Numbered from the stretch's first letter, positions 52,449 to 61,003 are shown. The stretch is DNA of 64,000 nucleotides from Candidatus Obscuribacterales bacterium (GCA_020050835.1 JAGVKB010000086.1:1-64000); one strand, 5' to 3'. Numbers and translations: made by a program. The notes: generated by a model from the sequence alone, not told the origin.

Positions 52449-54917
52449 TTGAACGCGAACGTAGAACAGGCCCTAAAGAAACTAATTTCAAAACCGCTGC
52501 TGGCATCTGCTCGTGAGCTTGAAGCCGTCCTAAAGGATGCGGGAATGTCAATGCAGCTGCTAGGGCGTGCCAATCAAAAGGCTGCGATGGATGCGGTAGC
52601 AGTGAGCGACCGTGGTATTACCGAGCGACTAGCAAATGCATTTGACGCATCTTTGACCGCAGCACGTATTAACGCCGGAGTTTCAAGCACCCGCGCTCTT
52701 ACTCCGCGAGAATGTGCTCGCAGATTCGTGTGCACAGATGATTCGTGCGACTGGAATCCGCAATCCGAGCTGACGTCAATGGACATGCCCAGTCTGCAAT
52801 TTTGGGAAGAGAATGCAGATGAGAAACTGCGTTTCCGAAAATATAACCCAAAGGATGGCCTTGCAACGGTACTTGTTTCGGACCAAGGAACCGGAATCGA
52901 CAAACAGGAAATGGTTCAAACCATTCTGGCTCTAAATTCGGACTCAAAGCTGAAAGTTTGGGAGGCTATCGGCCAATTTGGTCATGGCGGAAGCAGCGCT
53001 CTTTCGTTTTGCGAGTCAGCGCTCATCATTACTCAGCCACGGAGCCCGACCACCCCTAACGAGGCCTATTGGACACTGGTTATATCTGAACCGGAGGACG
53101 AGGAATCTAAACAGGGACTCGTGCGTCGATGGTTTTCTGACTCCAATGGTTTGCCACTTGAGTTATCGATAACCGACTTCCCTGAACTACAAGGCATGTT
53201 CCCTGGAACATCCATCTGGCACTTTGGCTATCACCGAGGCGGATGGATAAACCCAATCGCGGGTGCGGGTCAAAACACGCCATGGGGAAGAATGGGCCGC
53301 ATGTTCTTCTCTTATCCGCTCCCGTTCAAAGTCAAGGGCGAATTCGCGAGTAAGGCCAAAGAAGGAGAAATTGGTAGAGAAGAGCGCCCAATTAAGGGGG
53401 CGTTCTTTCGACTGCTTGAGCGCTGGAAGAGAAAGCAAAAAGACGATACTGAAAATCTCGTTTATTACTCGGCCGAGAAGTCTCAAACGTTAATAGTGGA
53501 CGGTGATTCCTTTGGAACTTTCAGTGCATTTGTGTTCGTGTTTGAGAAAAAAGATAGTGTCAAAAGCTATGTTGATGCGCGGCATCCAGTGGTATTGACG
53601 CTGAACGGACAAAATCACGGTGAAATGACATCGACCGTCATCATCGATGCAAATCTTCCCGAAATCTCGGCCAGTTGCATTGTTGAAGTCAGGCTAGATG
53701 GGCTTGAAGATGAAGCCCTCAGGAACATCATTACTAATTCGCGCGATTTGCCGAAGCCTGGGGACTTTACGCGAGCCCTGCAGGAATCGCTTCGAGACCT
53801 CCTGGATAGCGATGAAGGTCTGAGAAAGCTTGAACAGGAACGACAGCTCTCTAAAGCTCGAAAATCTAGCGGTGATCTGAGTGATTCCATGTCGCGATTC
53901 CTTTCATCAATCAGATCCGATGCCTTAGCGGCATCAACTTTGGGGCCCGGTGATAACGCACCAGGCAAAGGAAAAGACGGCGCAAAGACAGGCACACGCC
54001 GCATTACTGAAATACCTCCCAATGACCCACCGCAGATCCTGGAATTTCTTGAAGATATTGCTGTGATTCCTGAGGGAACCGCAATCAATGTGCGATTCAA
54101 AAGCGACGCAAGACCGCCGAAATACAGCTTCCATCACAAGGAACATCCGCGTCTGTTCGCGAATTTCGTCGCATCTACTGAACTCGGCAATCGCGTGAGA
54201 ATTACGGGCAAGGCTGAAATATCAAGCTTTGGGTATGGACACGTATCGCTATATTATCCAGAAAACCCAATGAATCCAGTCTCTAGCCAGGAACTAGTGG
54301 GAACTCTGACCTTGACTCTCCAAAGCGCTGACGGCAACCTTCTGAAAGCGGCGGCTGAAATCGGGATTGAACCCAAGCCGGTCGAGCGCAAGCGTAAGAG
54401 AAAGAGCGAGGTAAAAACACGGATAGTCTTTGTCGTTCCAGACGGCTGCAATTACGATGAGCTAGGGGAGCTGCTTATGGTAGAAAACGAAATGTTGCCG
54501 TTCTCGGACTGCTCAATGCTTAGCAGGTACAGTGATCTATTGGAATTGGACCCTGCAGAAACCAGCTATTGGGGGGAAAAGAATCGCGATGAAAACGGGG
54601 AAGATTTGCTCGACGTGGAAATCAATGCGGCAAATAAGGATCTGTGCGATTTATTGAAAAACCGCACGGCAACTGAGCGGACTCTTCTAAAAACGAAGTA
54701 TGTTCGAGACGTGGTCTTAGATTGCTACCAGCACCGTTTTCAATTGGATGAATTGCCAGACTCAATTTTGAGCTTGCGTAGCGAGCAAACCGAAAATGAT
54801 GACCGCTATCGAGCTGCCGAAGTTCATTTGAATCACTCAAAGGCGATTCAGATCGCGCGTGCCGAACTAAAACAAGTTGTTGCAAGTGCTTCCCTTGCAA
54901 TGCCGGTTGAATCATAG
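52449..54917 (+). CDS. GHKL (Hsp90/MORC-like) ATPase of unknown function
   Basis: 822 aa. The Bergerat ATP-binding fold is clear: N-box ERLANAFDAS (59-68), G1-box VSDQGTGID (143-151) and G2-box GQFGHGGSSAL (175-185). An alpha/beta transducer-like region extends to about 430, then a helical RDLLDSDEGLRKLEQERQLS (about 455-475), a beta-rich domain (530-640), a basic KPVERKRKRKSE linker and a C-terminal domain. Such ATPases dimerise on ATP and act as clamps or chaperones. The long unmatched C-terminus suggests a dedicated effector or sensor. TTG start at 52449. It sits in a three-gene operon inside a defence-rich element. I do not recognise it as a named system. Confidence 0.8.
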   Translation: MNANVEQALKKLISKPLLASARELEAVLKDAGMSMQLLGRANQKAAMDAVAVSDRGITERLANAFDASLTAARINAGVSSTRALTPRECARRFVCTDDSCDWNPQSELTSMDMPSLQFWEENADEKLRFRKYNPKDGLATVLVSDQGTGIDKQEMVQTILALNSDSKLKVWEAIGQFGHGGSSALSFCESALIITQPRSPTTPNEAYWTLVISEPEDEESKQGLVRRWFSDSNGLPLELSITDFPELQGMFPGTSIWHFGYHRGGWINPIAGAGQNTPWGRMGRMFFSYPLPFKVKGEFASKAKEGEIGREERPIKGAFFRLLERWKRKQKDDTENLVYYSAEKSQTLIVDGDSFGTFSAFVFVFEKKDSVKSYVDARHPVVLTLNGQNHGEMTSTVIIDANLPEISASCIVEVRLDGLEDEALRNIITNSRDLPKPGDFTRALQESLRDLLDSDEGLRKLEQERQLSKARKSSGDLSDSMSRFLSSIRSDALAASTLGPGDNAPGKGKDGAKTGTRRITEIPPNDPPQILEFLEDIAVIPEGTAINVRFKSDARPPKYSFHHKEHPRLFANFVASTELGNRVRITGKAEISSFGYGHVSLYYPENPMNPVSSQELVGTLTLTLQSADGNLLKAAAEIGIEPKPVERKRKRKSEVKTRIVFVVPDGCNYDELGELLMVENEMLPFSDCSMLSRYSDLLELDPAETSYWGEKNRDENGEDLLDVEINAANKDLCDLLKNRTATERTLLKTKYVRDVVLDCYQHRFQLDELPDSILSLRSEQTENDDRYRAAEVHLNHSKAIQIARAELKQVVASASLAMPVES

Positions 54918-54919
54918 TA

Positions 54920-55564
54920 GTGCCGGAGTATGATCCGGCAGTGGAGGTCGAGGGACTCAAAGTGCAGCAAACCAAAATCACGATAACTAAGCAGCAAGCC
55001 GCAGCCGTCCAGTTAGAAACGGCCATTAAGCTGTTTTTTGAAAACCGAGACCTTGTTTCCGCTTTCACTCTTACCGCTGCTGCCGATGGAATCCTGGAAG
55101 GTATTTGGCAAAATGAGCGCGACGAGCATATTGAACGGCGCGCAAGAGATGGGCGAACGATCCGAGGCACTCTGAGTGAAGAGTGGAATGCGAGACTGAA
55201 TCCCGATGTACCTAAAGGCGAAGGCTTTAGCTACCTCTACAAGCACCAAAACTTTTTCAAGCATGCAGACCGGGATCACGACCAGAACATAGAGTTTCGC
55301 AGCTTCGAACTTACTGCGCTGCGAATCTTCATCGCAATTGGCAGTTATTACCTAATCTACGATCAACACACCAAGCCGATGACCATGTTTTTTGGCTGGT
55401 ATGCGGCGTATAATCCCTCGATCCTAGGTGAAGGAAACGCGCTACTGGACTACATGCAACAGAATCCGTTCGACGCCAGCAACTTCACTGATGAAGAGCT
55501 GGCCGCCGAAGGCTATCGGTTACTCAGGATGAATTGTCCTGAGCTGTTCACGCGCGAAGTCTGA
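54920..55564 (+). CDS. Unknown protein, third gene of GHKL operon
   Basis: 214 aa, helical. The first part reads TKQQAAAVQLETAIKLFFEN and SAFTLTAAADGILEGIW. The core motif HQNFFKHADRDHD is followed by a helix with IAIGSYYLIYDQ. It resembles a widespread uncharacterised bacterial family that has an NFFKHADRD-type motif, recalled from memory. The GTG start lies two bases after the ATPase stop, so translation is coupled. Its His/Asp-rich motif could bind metal or be catalytic. The HEPN RNase motif R-x4-6-H is not evident. Confidence 0.65.
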   Translation: MPEYDPAVEVEGLKVQQTKITITKQQAAAVQLETAIKLFFENRDLVSAFTLTAAADGILEGIWQNERDEHIERRARDGRTIRGTLSEEWNARLNPDVPKGEGFSYLYKHQNFFKHADRDHDQNIEFRSFELTALRIFIAIGSYYLIYDQHTKPMTMFFGWYAAYNPSILGEGNALLDYMQQNPFDASNFTDEELAAEGYRLLRMNCPELFTREV

Positions 55565-56158
55565 TTCCGGCCGGATAACGCGCTAACACCGAAATGATGT
55601 AGCGGACAATACGTACATCAGCAGGAACTGTCTTCCCGATTGTTGCCTTTGACTGCAGTCATCTTGTATGCATTCACCCGGCTAGCGTCGGTCTGCACTT
55701 CAGCCGCTGGTGTCTGATCATGACGCGGTTGTTGAGCAGAAAAGTCTTTGTCATCTGCATGCCGTTCACTTCCTCGTACTGAGACCACACATCTTATGTG
55801 CCACCACCGAGCGGCTAGGTCTTGAGCACACGTACTATTGCCAAGCCCAGGCTCAACATCGCTTCCAGTGGCGGCTTCGTCCTCTTGGTTGCCTTCATTC
55901 AATGCGACTGCCTTCCACCTTGTTCCCTGCCAATGGAAGCGGTGTGATAGTAAGCCGATGTATCCGACCGGCGATGTGGCTGCTTATATTTGGCTACCAC
56001 CCGTGCATGTCTTAACGTGCCGAGACTGACACAACTTTCTGCTTGCTGCAATGGCAAACCCTAAAGGGCGCTGCGCGTCCATGCAGCAGCAGCAAGCGCT
56101 AACGCGGCTGGCGCTTGTGTCTTGCTTGGTGGCACTAACACGCACTAGGAGGTGCCAA
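55565..56158. other. Long gene-free region before ssb
   Basis: 594 bp without a supported gene on either strand. A frame near 55960-56010 has a faint likeness to the HTH motif (GDVAAYIWLPP) that I regard as too weak to call. An AAGCGC / GCGCTT inverted repeat at about 56094-56116 precedes the ssb SD and may be regulatory. Confidence 0.35.
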
Positions 56159-56536
56159 ATGAACAACCAGATCACGATCGTCGGACACGTCGGACAAGCT
56201 CCTCACACCGTAACCTTTGGAGATACAGGCAACAAGGTGGTCAAATTCTCGGTCGCAGTGAAAGAGTTCTCTTCCAATACGGACGAAGACAAAACAATGT
56301 GGATCGATGTCGATGCCTGGAACGGCTTGGGCGAACGGGTGCTCAAGACCATAACCAAAGGCCGCGAGGTGGTGGTGAATGGCAGGCTGGCGATCTCTAC
56401 CTACCCCAAGGAAGTGAACGGTGTCAAAGTGCAGATGACAAAGCCGGTCATTAAGCTCACTAGCTTCCACCTCTGTGGCAAGAAGCCAGCCGCTTCGGAG
56501 GCAGCTCAGACCGAGGAAACAGCAAAGACAAGATAG
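56159..56536 (+). CDS. ssb: Single-stranded DNA-binding protein
   Basis: 125 aa. OB-fold signatures: ITIVGHVGQAPHTVTFGDTG, VVKFSVAVKEFS, MWIDVDAWNGLGERVLKTI, KGREVVVNGRLAISTY and VQMTKPVIKLTSF. It protects single strands during transfer or replication. The short C-terminus (AAQTEETAKTR) lacks the acidic DDDIPF-type tip that recruits replication partners in chromosomal SSB. SD AGGAGG before the ATG at 56159. Followed by a strong terminator. Confidence 0.93.
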   Translation: MNNQITIVGHVGQAPHTVTFGDTGNKVVKFSVAVKEFSSNTDEDKTMWIDVDAWNGLGERVLKTITKGREVVVNGRLAISTYPKEVNGVKVQMTKPVIKLTSFHLCGKKPAASEAAQTEETAKTR

Positions 56537-56560
56537 CCCGCAGCGAAAGGCTAAGCAAAC

Positions 56561-56590
56561 GGCAGGGATCGAAAGTCCCTGCCACTGCTT
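56561..56590 (+). terminator. Intrinsic terminator of ssb
   Basis: GGCAGGGA (56561-68) / TCCCTGCC (56576-83), 7-nt loop, then ACTGCTTTTTT. Confidence 0.9.
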
Positions 56591-56725
56591 TTTTCGTTTG
56601 TCCGGTTCTTCTTATGCGCCAATGCAAGCCATCGGCGCACTCGGTCATCGCCCCGCAGCTATCCGTATAGACAGTGCGCCAGAACGTTGTTGCTCCAGGC
56701 GCCCTCGTTGGCAGTCGCAGCCTCA

Positions 56726-56890
56726 CAGAGTCTTGGCTGTTTTCGTTCTTCCCGATCATACGGGGTCGGCGCCACCGCGCATCAAGCGCGTAGCTGCCGA
56801 CTGGCGAACCAGTTGAACCATTCCGCTTGACCCGCGGAGCCAACCCCGTGCCCCGGGGCTGAGGCGAAAAGCCGCAGTTTAACCGGGAGG
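56726..56890 (+). ncRNA. Structured leader RNA element B (upstream of GP88-like gene)
   Basis: Partner of 51320-51490. Closing stem ACGGGGT (56760-66) / ACCCCGT (56843-49) is perfect. The long-range stem is TCAAGCG (56782-88) / CGCTTGA (56824-30). The enclosed hairpin here is ACTGG-CGAA-CCAGT, different in sequence from element A but in the same place. The 3' hairpin GGC-GAAAA-GCC (56863-73) is flanked by CTG / CAG. An outer CCCGG (56852-56) / CCGGG (56883-87) captures part of the SD GGGAGG. This suggests translational control by sequestering the SD. Confidence 0.65.
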
Positions 56891-56895
56891 TAGTA

Positions 56896-57693
56896 ATGAT
56901 GGATACAGAGTGGGGATTGGAATTGACGAATAATAGCAAGGCGTCCTGGGCGTTCAGTCTGCCGCGAAGCGAGACCTGCATCATGGCCACAGGTGTGTGC
57001 AGGAAGCTTTGCTACGGCAATGGCATCCGGTATCAGAGCAAGCCACAGAAAGCAAAACGGGATCGCAACCTACGCACCGTCGAATTGCTGCTAGAGCGGG
57101 GTGGTCCAGAGCTGCTTGCTCTGAACTTGGTGACCTTGGTCGATCAGGTCCGACCGCGAGACTGGCTCACAGCAACGATTAGACGAGAAAAGACACAGAC
57201 GCCCTGGACCATTCGCATACATGACGTCGGCGACTTTTTCCATTCAGTTGATTATGTCGAAGCCTGGAGACTCACGGCGGAACAGCGTCCGCTCTGCTCC
57301 TTTTGGTTTTACACCCGAAGCTTTCCAGACACAACCTTGTTCGAGGCATTGACAAAACTCGCTTCGTTGGCGAATTGCCAGGGATGGCTGAGCATCGACT
57401 CCGAAAACTATTCCGCAGGTCTGCTTGCCTACGCGCAGAAGCCGGGGATTTGGAAGCTCGCCTTTCTGCAAGAAGAACCAGATCAATTGGATGAAAGCCT
57501 CCTGCCACACGTAGCCGCTGTGGCAATGCATAGAGATGTCGTGTCATTTCCATTTCACCGCGGAGGCTATCATGCCAAGCCCATTCACCAGGCTGGCGTT
57601 TTTACCTGCCCGGCAGTGACCGGAGTCTATAAGCTGGAAGCCCATGCAAGTAAGCTTCGCCCTTGTCAAGCATGCAGCTTCTGTTTGCCATGA
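56896..57693 (+). CDS. GP88-like (phage gene product 88 family) protein
   Basis: 265 aa. It begins with SWAFSLP-like ASWAFSLPRSETC and a Cys cluster CIMATGVCRKLCYGNG, then KRDRNLRTVELL. It ends with CPAVTGVYKLEAH and LRPCQACSFC. This Cys pattern and order match the GP88 family seen in phages and plasmids, of unknown biochemical role; the Cys residues may bind zinc or an iron-sulfur cluster. A central IRIHDVGDFFHSVDYVEAW is also typical. SD GGGAGG before ATG 56896 or 56899, directly after element B. Confidence 0.7.
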   Translation: MMDTEWGLELTNNSKASWAFSLPRSETCIMATGVCRKLCYGNGIRYQSKPQKAKRDRNLRTVELLLERGGPELLALNLVTLVDQVRPRDWLTATIRREKTQTPWTIRIHDVGDFFHSVDYVEAWRLTAEQRPLCSFWFYTRSFPDTTLFEALTKLASLANCQGWLSIDSENYSAGLLAYAQKPGIWKLAFLQEEPDQLDESLLPHVAAVAMHRDVVSFPFHRGGYHAKPIHQAGVFTCPAVTGVYKLEAHASKLRPCQACSFCLP

Positions 57694-57742
57694 TCGATAT
57701 ACATAGCCTGGCTTGTTCATTCTGTTTGCTTAAGGAGAGCAG

Positions 57743-57790
57743 ATGAGAGATACTTCCCACGCGCACCTCCAGGTCAACGGCATCCTGTAG
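57743..57790 (+). CDS. Possible 15-aa peptide with strong SD
   Basis: ATG at 57743 after AAGGAGAG, encoding MRDTSHAHLQVNGIL and then a stop. It lies 33 bp before the next gene, so it could be a leader peptide or the scrap of a lost gene. Confidence 0.3.
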   Translation: MRDTSHAHLQVNGIL

Positions 57791-57823
57791 TTCACGTCTT
57801 TTCGATGACGGGAGAAATCACTA

Positions 57824-58303
57824 ATGACATACAAGACATTTGCATATGGCTCGAACATGAGCACCACTCAAATGAAAGCGCGTTGCCCAAAAGGCGTCAG
57901 AGTCGTAGGAATCGCTAGGCTTGATGGCTATGAATTGATTTTTCCTAGAACGTCCTCAAAAGATGATCGCCGTTGTGCCGATGGCTCTCCTGGCGGAGTG
58001 TCAAGCATCCGAAAAACCACAAATGGGGATGGCTATATCGAGGGCGTCATTTTCGAGATCGACGATACGGACGTGGCCGCACTCGACCGAGCCGAAGGAA
58101 TCAGCAGTAACAGCTACGTCAAAGAACAGTGGCAAATTCCAGTGTCTGACGGGACCACGCACGATTGCTGGGTCTACCTGGCCAATTCCACAGGCGACTT
58201 CACTCCATCGCAGACATATAAGAGCATCATTCTAAATGGTGCAGAAGAGCACAAACTTTCGGATGAATACAAAGACAAATTAAAGCAAATACAGGCGGGC
58301 TGA
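57824..58303 (+). CDS. Gamma-glutamylcyclotransferase-like protein
   Basis: 159 aa. The family's FAYGSNM substrate loop is at residues 6-12. The catalytic Glu is in ALDRAEGISSNSY (about 91). The barrel strands GYIEGVIFEID and DCWVYLAN are present. Members cyclise gamma-glutamyl groups, releasing 5-oxoproline. No SD is obvious beyond GGGAG 12 bases upstream. Cytoplasmic. Related proteins occur in phages and plasmids as accessory genes. Confidence 0.85.
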   Translation: MTYKTFAYGSNMSTTQMKARCPKGVRVVGIARLDGYELIFPRTSSKDDRRCADGSPGGVSSIRKTTNGDGYIEGVIFEIDDTDVAALDRAEGISSNSYVKEQWQIPVSDGTTHDCWVYLANSTGDFTPSQTYKSIILNGAEEHKLSDEYKDKLKQIQAG

Positions 58304-58433
58304 CCTTAAGCTATCAGCCGGCCTTTGCACATTGTCTAGCCGGCGATTTGTTGCTATTAATGGTGGCACCCTCAGAAGCCGGCACGACGAAATGGTTTAG
58401 ATAGCGGCGGCGAGGGCCGCGCAGTTAGGGAAG

Positions 58434-58766
58434 CTAGACTGGCACCGCTCGCGATGCTTTGCGTCTTGCAGAATTGAAGCGAATCACTCTTGGATCGCTT
58501 CTCTCTTCAGGTGCCTCAGGTTCAGCGGCTTTCCGCTTACAGCCGGAGCATAGATGAATCGTTTCGTCTGTCATCTTCGACAGAACGGTGAAGAGATGAT
58601 CTGTCTTCGTCTTTGCCGTCAGGCAATCGTAGACCCAGTCCATCCGAGTTACAGGAACCAGACAGACTAAATTATTATCGGCATCAATGATGGCACCGAC
58701 GGTAGAATCAAACCCTTTGACAGTCTTAGGGTCTCGCTTTGTAACCAAGGTCAATTTAATTTCCAC
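58434..58766 (-). CDS. Unknown small protein with Cys pair
   Basis: About 110 aa from GTG 58766, seven bases after GGAGG; an ATG at 58772 overlaps that SD too closely. It starts EIKLTLVTKRDPKTVKGFD, has a beta-rich centre, a CSGC motif (about 74-77) that could bind zinc, and a basic tail. No family is recognised. Convergent with the gamma-glutamylcyclotransferase gene. A repeated AGCCGGC sequence lies between them. Confidence 0.5.
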   Translation of the reverse strand: MEIKLTLVTKRDPKTVKGFDSTVGAIIDADNNLVCLVPVTRMDWVYDCLTAKTKTDHLFTVLSKMTDETIHLCSGCKRKAAEPEAPEERSDPRVIRFNSARRKASRAVPV

Positions 58767-59040
58767 GAACATTCCTCCAGAGATCAAACTCTCTTTAAAA
58801 GCCGTCGGCGCATAACAAAGCGCTCAACGGCCGGAAAGCGTGCTCGACTTCTGGGGCGTCACTGTTGGGCGACCGGTATTCCGGTCCAACCACCAGAACC
58901 AGTTTCTCAAACAGATGAGCAAACGGGCATAGGAAAAACCCCAGGAAGAGTTCGCTGTATAGACTGGGCACTTTGCGGCTGAGTTTGCGTCCGGCGCCTG
59001 CAAATCAAACGTCAGGCGCTGTATGTTATGAGTGCAGAAT

Positions 59041-59119
59041 GTGCCCTTATGGGGCACGTATTGCATCTTTGACATACGCTAGTTATGTTTGTAGTGTATA
59101 ATGTGTCCTAGAGGGGCAC
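59041..59119. promoter_or_regulatory. Promoter and twin operators of the second AbiE operon
   Basis: Two 17-bp palindromic sites, GTGCCCTTATGGGGCAC (59041-59057) and GTGTCCTAGAGGGGCAC (59103-59119), 62 bp apart (about six helical turns). TATAAT at 59097-59102 abuts the second site, which also contains the SD-like GAGGGG. TTGACA lies at 59069 but 22 bp from the -10. The arrangement fits cooperative autorepression by AbiEi. Confidence 0.75.
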
Positions 59120-59122
59120 TGT

Positions 59123-59956
59123 ATGTACGCAGATGATAACACCGCTAAGACTCTGGGACCGCAGTCAGCCCGCTTGATTGTGGCTCTATACGAGGCCGGG
59201 CGTGAAATCTTTGACCTACAAGATGTCTGCCGTCAGACCGGCTTGTCTCAACCTTCCGCACGGAGCTTGGTACGAAAAATGGCACAGCGCGGACTCGTCA
59301 CACGCCTGAAGCCGGGACTATTCCAGATCATCCCATTGCAACTCGGGACCGAGCGGCAATATGTGGGCAACCCGCACGTTATTGCCCGCGAACTCGTTCA
59401 CGGCGACGAATACTACATTTCACACGCATCAGCCATGGACATTCACGGAATGCTGACGCAGCCCCAGTTCGTCGTATACATCACAACTCTGAAGGCGCAC
59501 CGGCCAATTGCGATCCATGGCTCCGAATATCGCTTTGTCCGTACAAAGAAAGAACACTTCTTCGGACTGATGGAGCACTGGGTAGACAAACAAGAGCGTG
59601 TCACCGTCAGCGATTTGGAAAGAACGATAGTCGATGGGTTGAAGCAGCCCGAGTACTGCGGTGGCTTTACGGAAGTTGCCAAGGCGTATTGGATCCGGCG
59701 AGCCGATATGAATGCTGACAAGCTCGCAGATTACGCCTTGCGGCTCGGAATCAGTGTCGTAGCGAGGCGCCTTGGCTTTTTATTGGAGCTATTCGATGTA
59801 CAAGCACCCGCAGCTCTCGACCGCTTGCAGGAACAAGCTGTCCGACCGTATCTTTTGCTAGATCCAATAATGCCTAACGAAGGTAAGTATCTTGCCCGCT
59901 GGAAGCTGCGTGTAAATGTTGAACCTGCAGAAATTCATTCGCTCGTGAGGACTTAG
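59123..59956 (+). CDS. AbiEi-family antitoxin/transcriptional regulator
   Basis: 277 aa. The N-terminal winged helix (15-75) has LQDVCRQTGLSQPSARSLVR and GLVTRLKPGLFQI. The AbiEi C-terminal domain contains VGNPHVIARELVHGDEYYIS, HASAMDIHGM, YRFVRTKKEHFFGL, VTVSDLERTIVDGL and LRLGISVVARRLGFLLEL. Long form, unlike the 202-aa DUF6088 type at 34162. It represses its own promoter and counteracts the toxin. The ATG at 59123 is only about 13 nt after the expected transcript start. Confidence 0.92.
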   Translation: MYADDNTAKTLGPQSARLIVALYEAGREIFDLQDVCRQTGLSQPSARSLVRKMAQRGLVTRLKPGLFQIIPLQLGTERQYVGNPHVIARELVHGDEYYISHASAMDIHGMLTQPQFVVYITTLKAHRPIAIHGSEYRFVRTKKEHFFGLMEHWVDKQERVTVSDLERTIVDGLKQPEYCGGFTEVAKAYWIRRADMNADKLADYALRLGISVVARRLGFLLELFDVQAPAALDRLQEQAVRPYLLLDPIMPNEGKYLARWKLRVNVEPAEIHSLVRT

Positions 59957-59960
59957 TCCG

Positions 59961-60806
59961 GTGATACCGCAAAGGAACATCTCGCGCTTGTCCAACCGCC
60001 TTGCTGCAAGCGGTGGACGCCGTATTCCCGAGGCGGTCCTGGAGCGAGACTATTGCATCGCCTGGCTCCTTGTGGCCGCCGGGAGCACGGATCTTCCTCG
60101 TCTACTCACGTTCAAGGGAGGAACCGCGCTTAAGCGTTGCCACTTCGCGGATTATCGCTTTTCCGAGGATCTCGATTTCACGCTAATGCCCGGCGCCGAT
60201 CTGCAACAGGCGATGAAGTCCCTCGGCGATGCGTATGCAGAAACGACGCGAGCTTCCGGAATTGCTATCAGACACTCGCGCGATGAGGAAGCCCAAGGTC
60301 TGAACAGCCACACGTTCTACATCGCTTATGAAGGACCGTTGCCGGCAACAGCCAGACCGAAGGAAATCAAGGTCGACATCACCCTGACAGAACAGCTCGT
60401 CTTTGCCCTTGAGCGAAAGCCGATATTGCGCTCCTACGACGAGTTTGAAGATCTACCTGAAGATGTGTCCATATCGGTATACAGCCTGCGGGAAATTGCT
60501 GCCGAAAAAACACTGGCCCTATTGGATCGCGCAAGATCAGAACCGCGCGACCTATATGACTTGTGGTTCCTCATCACGGACATGCCTCTCGATCTCGATG
60601 AGATCGTCCCCGCTGTCCATGACAAACTCGCCTTTCGCGGTAGGACCTTGGAAGAAGTAGCAGGCAATTTCAGAAATAAGGAGCGCCGCTACAGTACGCT
60701 TTGGGCGAATAGGCTTGCGAGTCAAATGGTGGCGCTCCCACATTTCGAGGAAACCTATCGCGTTGTACAGCGCTCTTTGCGTCAGGCTGGGCTAATTACA
60801 GGTTAG
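59961..60806 (+). CDS. abiEii: AbiEii-family nucleotidyltransferase toxin
   Basis: 281 aa. The metal site TFKGGTALKRCHF ... FSEDLDFTL (about 49-75) is intact, as are YSLREIAAEKTLALLDRARS (about 175-195) and RDLYDLWFLI. It transfers nucleotides to cellular acceptors, halting growth when unopposed. GTG start, four bases after the antitoxin stop. Its stop codon abuts the start of the duplicated module. Confidence 0.92.
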   Translation: MIPQRNISRLSNRLAASGGRRIPEAVLERDYCIAWLLVAAGSTDLPRLLTFKGGTALKRCHFADYRFSEDLDFTLMPGADLQQAMKSLGDAYAETTRASGIAIRHSRDEEAQGLNSHTFYIAYEGPLPATARPKEIKVDITLTEQLVFALERKPILRSYDEFEDLPEDVSISVYSLREIAAEKTLALLDRARSEPRDLYDLWFLITDMPLDLDEIVPAVHDKLAFRGRTLEEVAGNFRNKERRYSTLWANRLASQMVALPHFEETYRVVQRSLRQAGLITG

Positions 60807-60883
60807 CTATCCTTTTCCCCAGGGGCCGCTCAGCATCAACCCTATGGTCAGGAAATCGATCGGCAACGGTACAATAGTATTGT

Positions 60884-60978
60884 GCACAGCGATTGATGGC
60901 GCTGCGGCGAACTAGCCGGACCATCAACATCAAATCACGTTTCCTGCTCAAATCCTTTCAATCGGTTTGAGCTTTTTT
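60884..60978 (+). ncRNA. Candidate small structured RNA, copy 2
   Basis: The same plan as 35848-35942. The ACAATA-G-TATTGT palindrome is at 60871-60883. TTGATGG (60893-99) pairs with CCATCAA (60921-27). The terminator is GCTCAAATCC (60946-55) / GGTTTGAGC (60964-72) plus six T. The terminator loop differs (TTTCAATC against ATTTAGTC) while the stem is unchanged. Confidence 0.5.
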
Positions 60979-61003
60979 CTTTTCAACTTTTCCTGTTCTC
61001 TCA

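Noticed and set aside
58824-59075. 83-codon minus frame before the AbiEi gene
   Set aside because: It runs through the AbiE operator and has no SD or domain.
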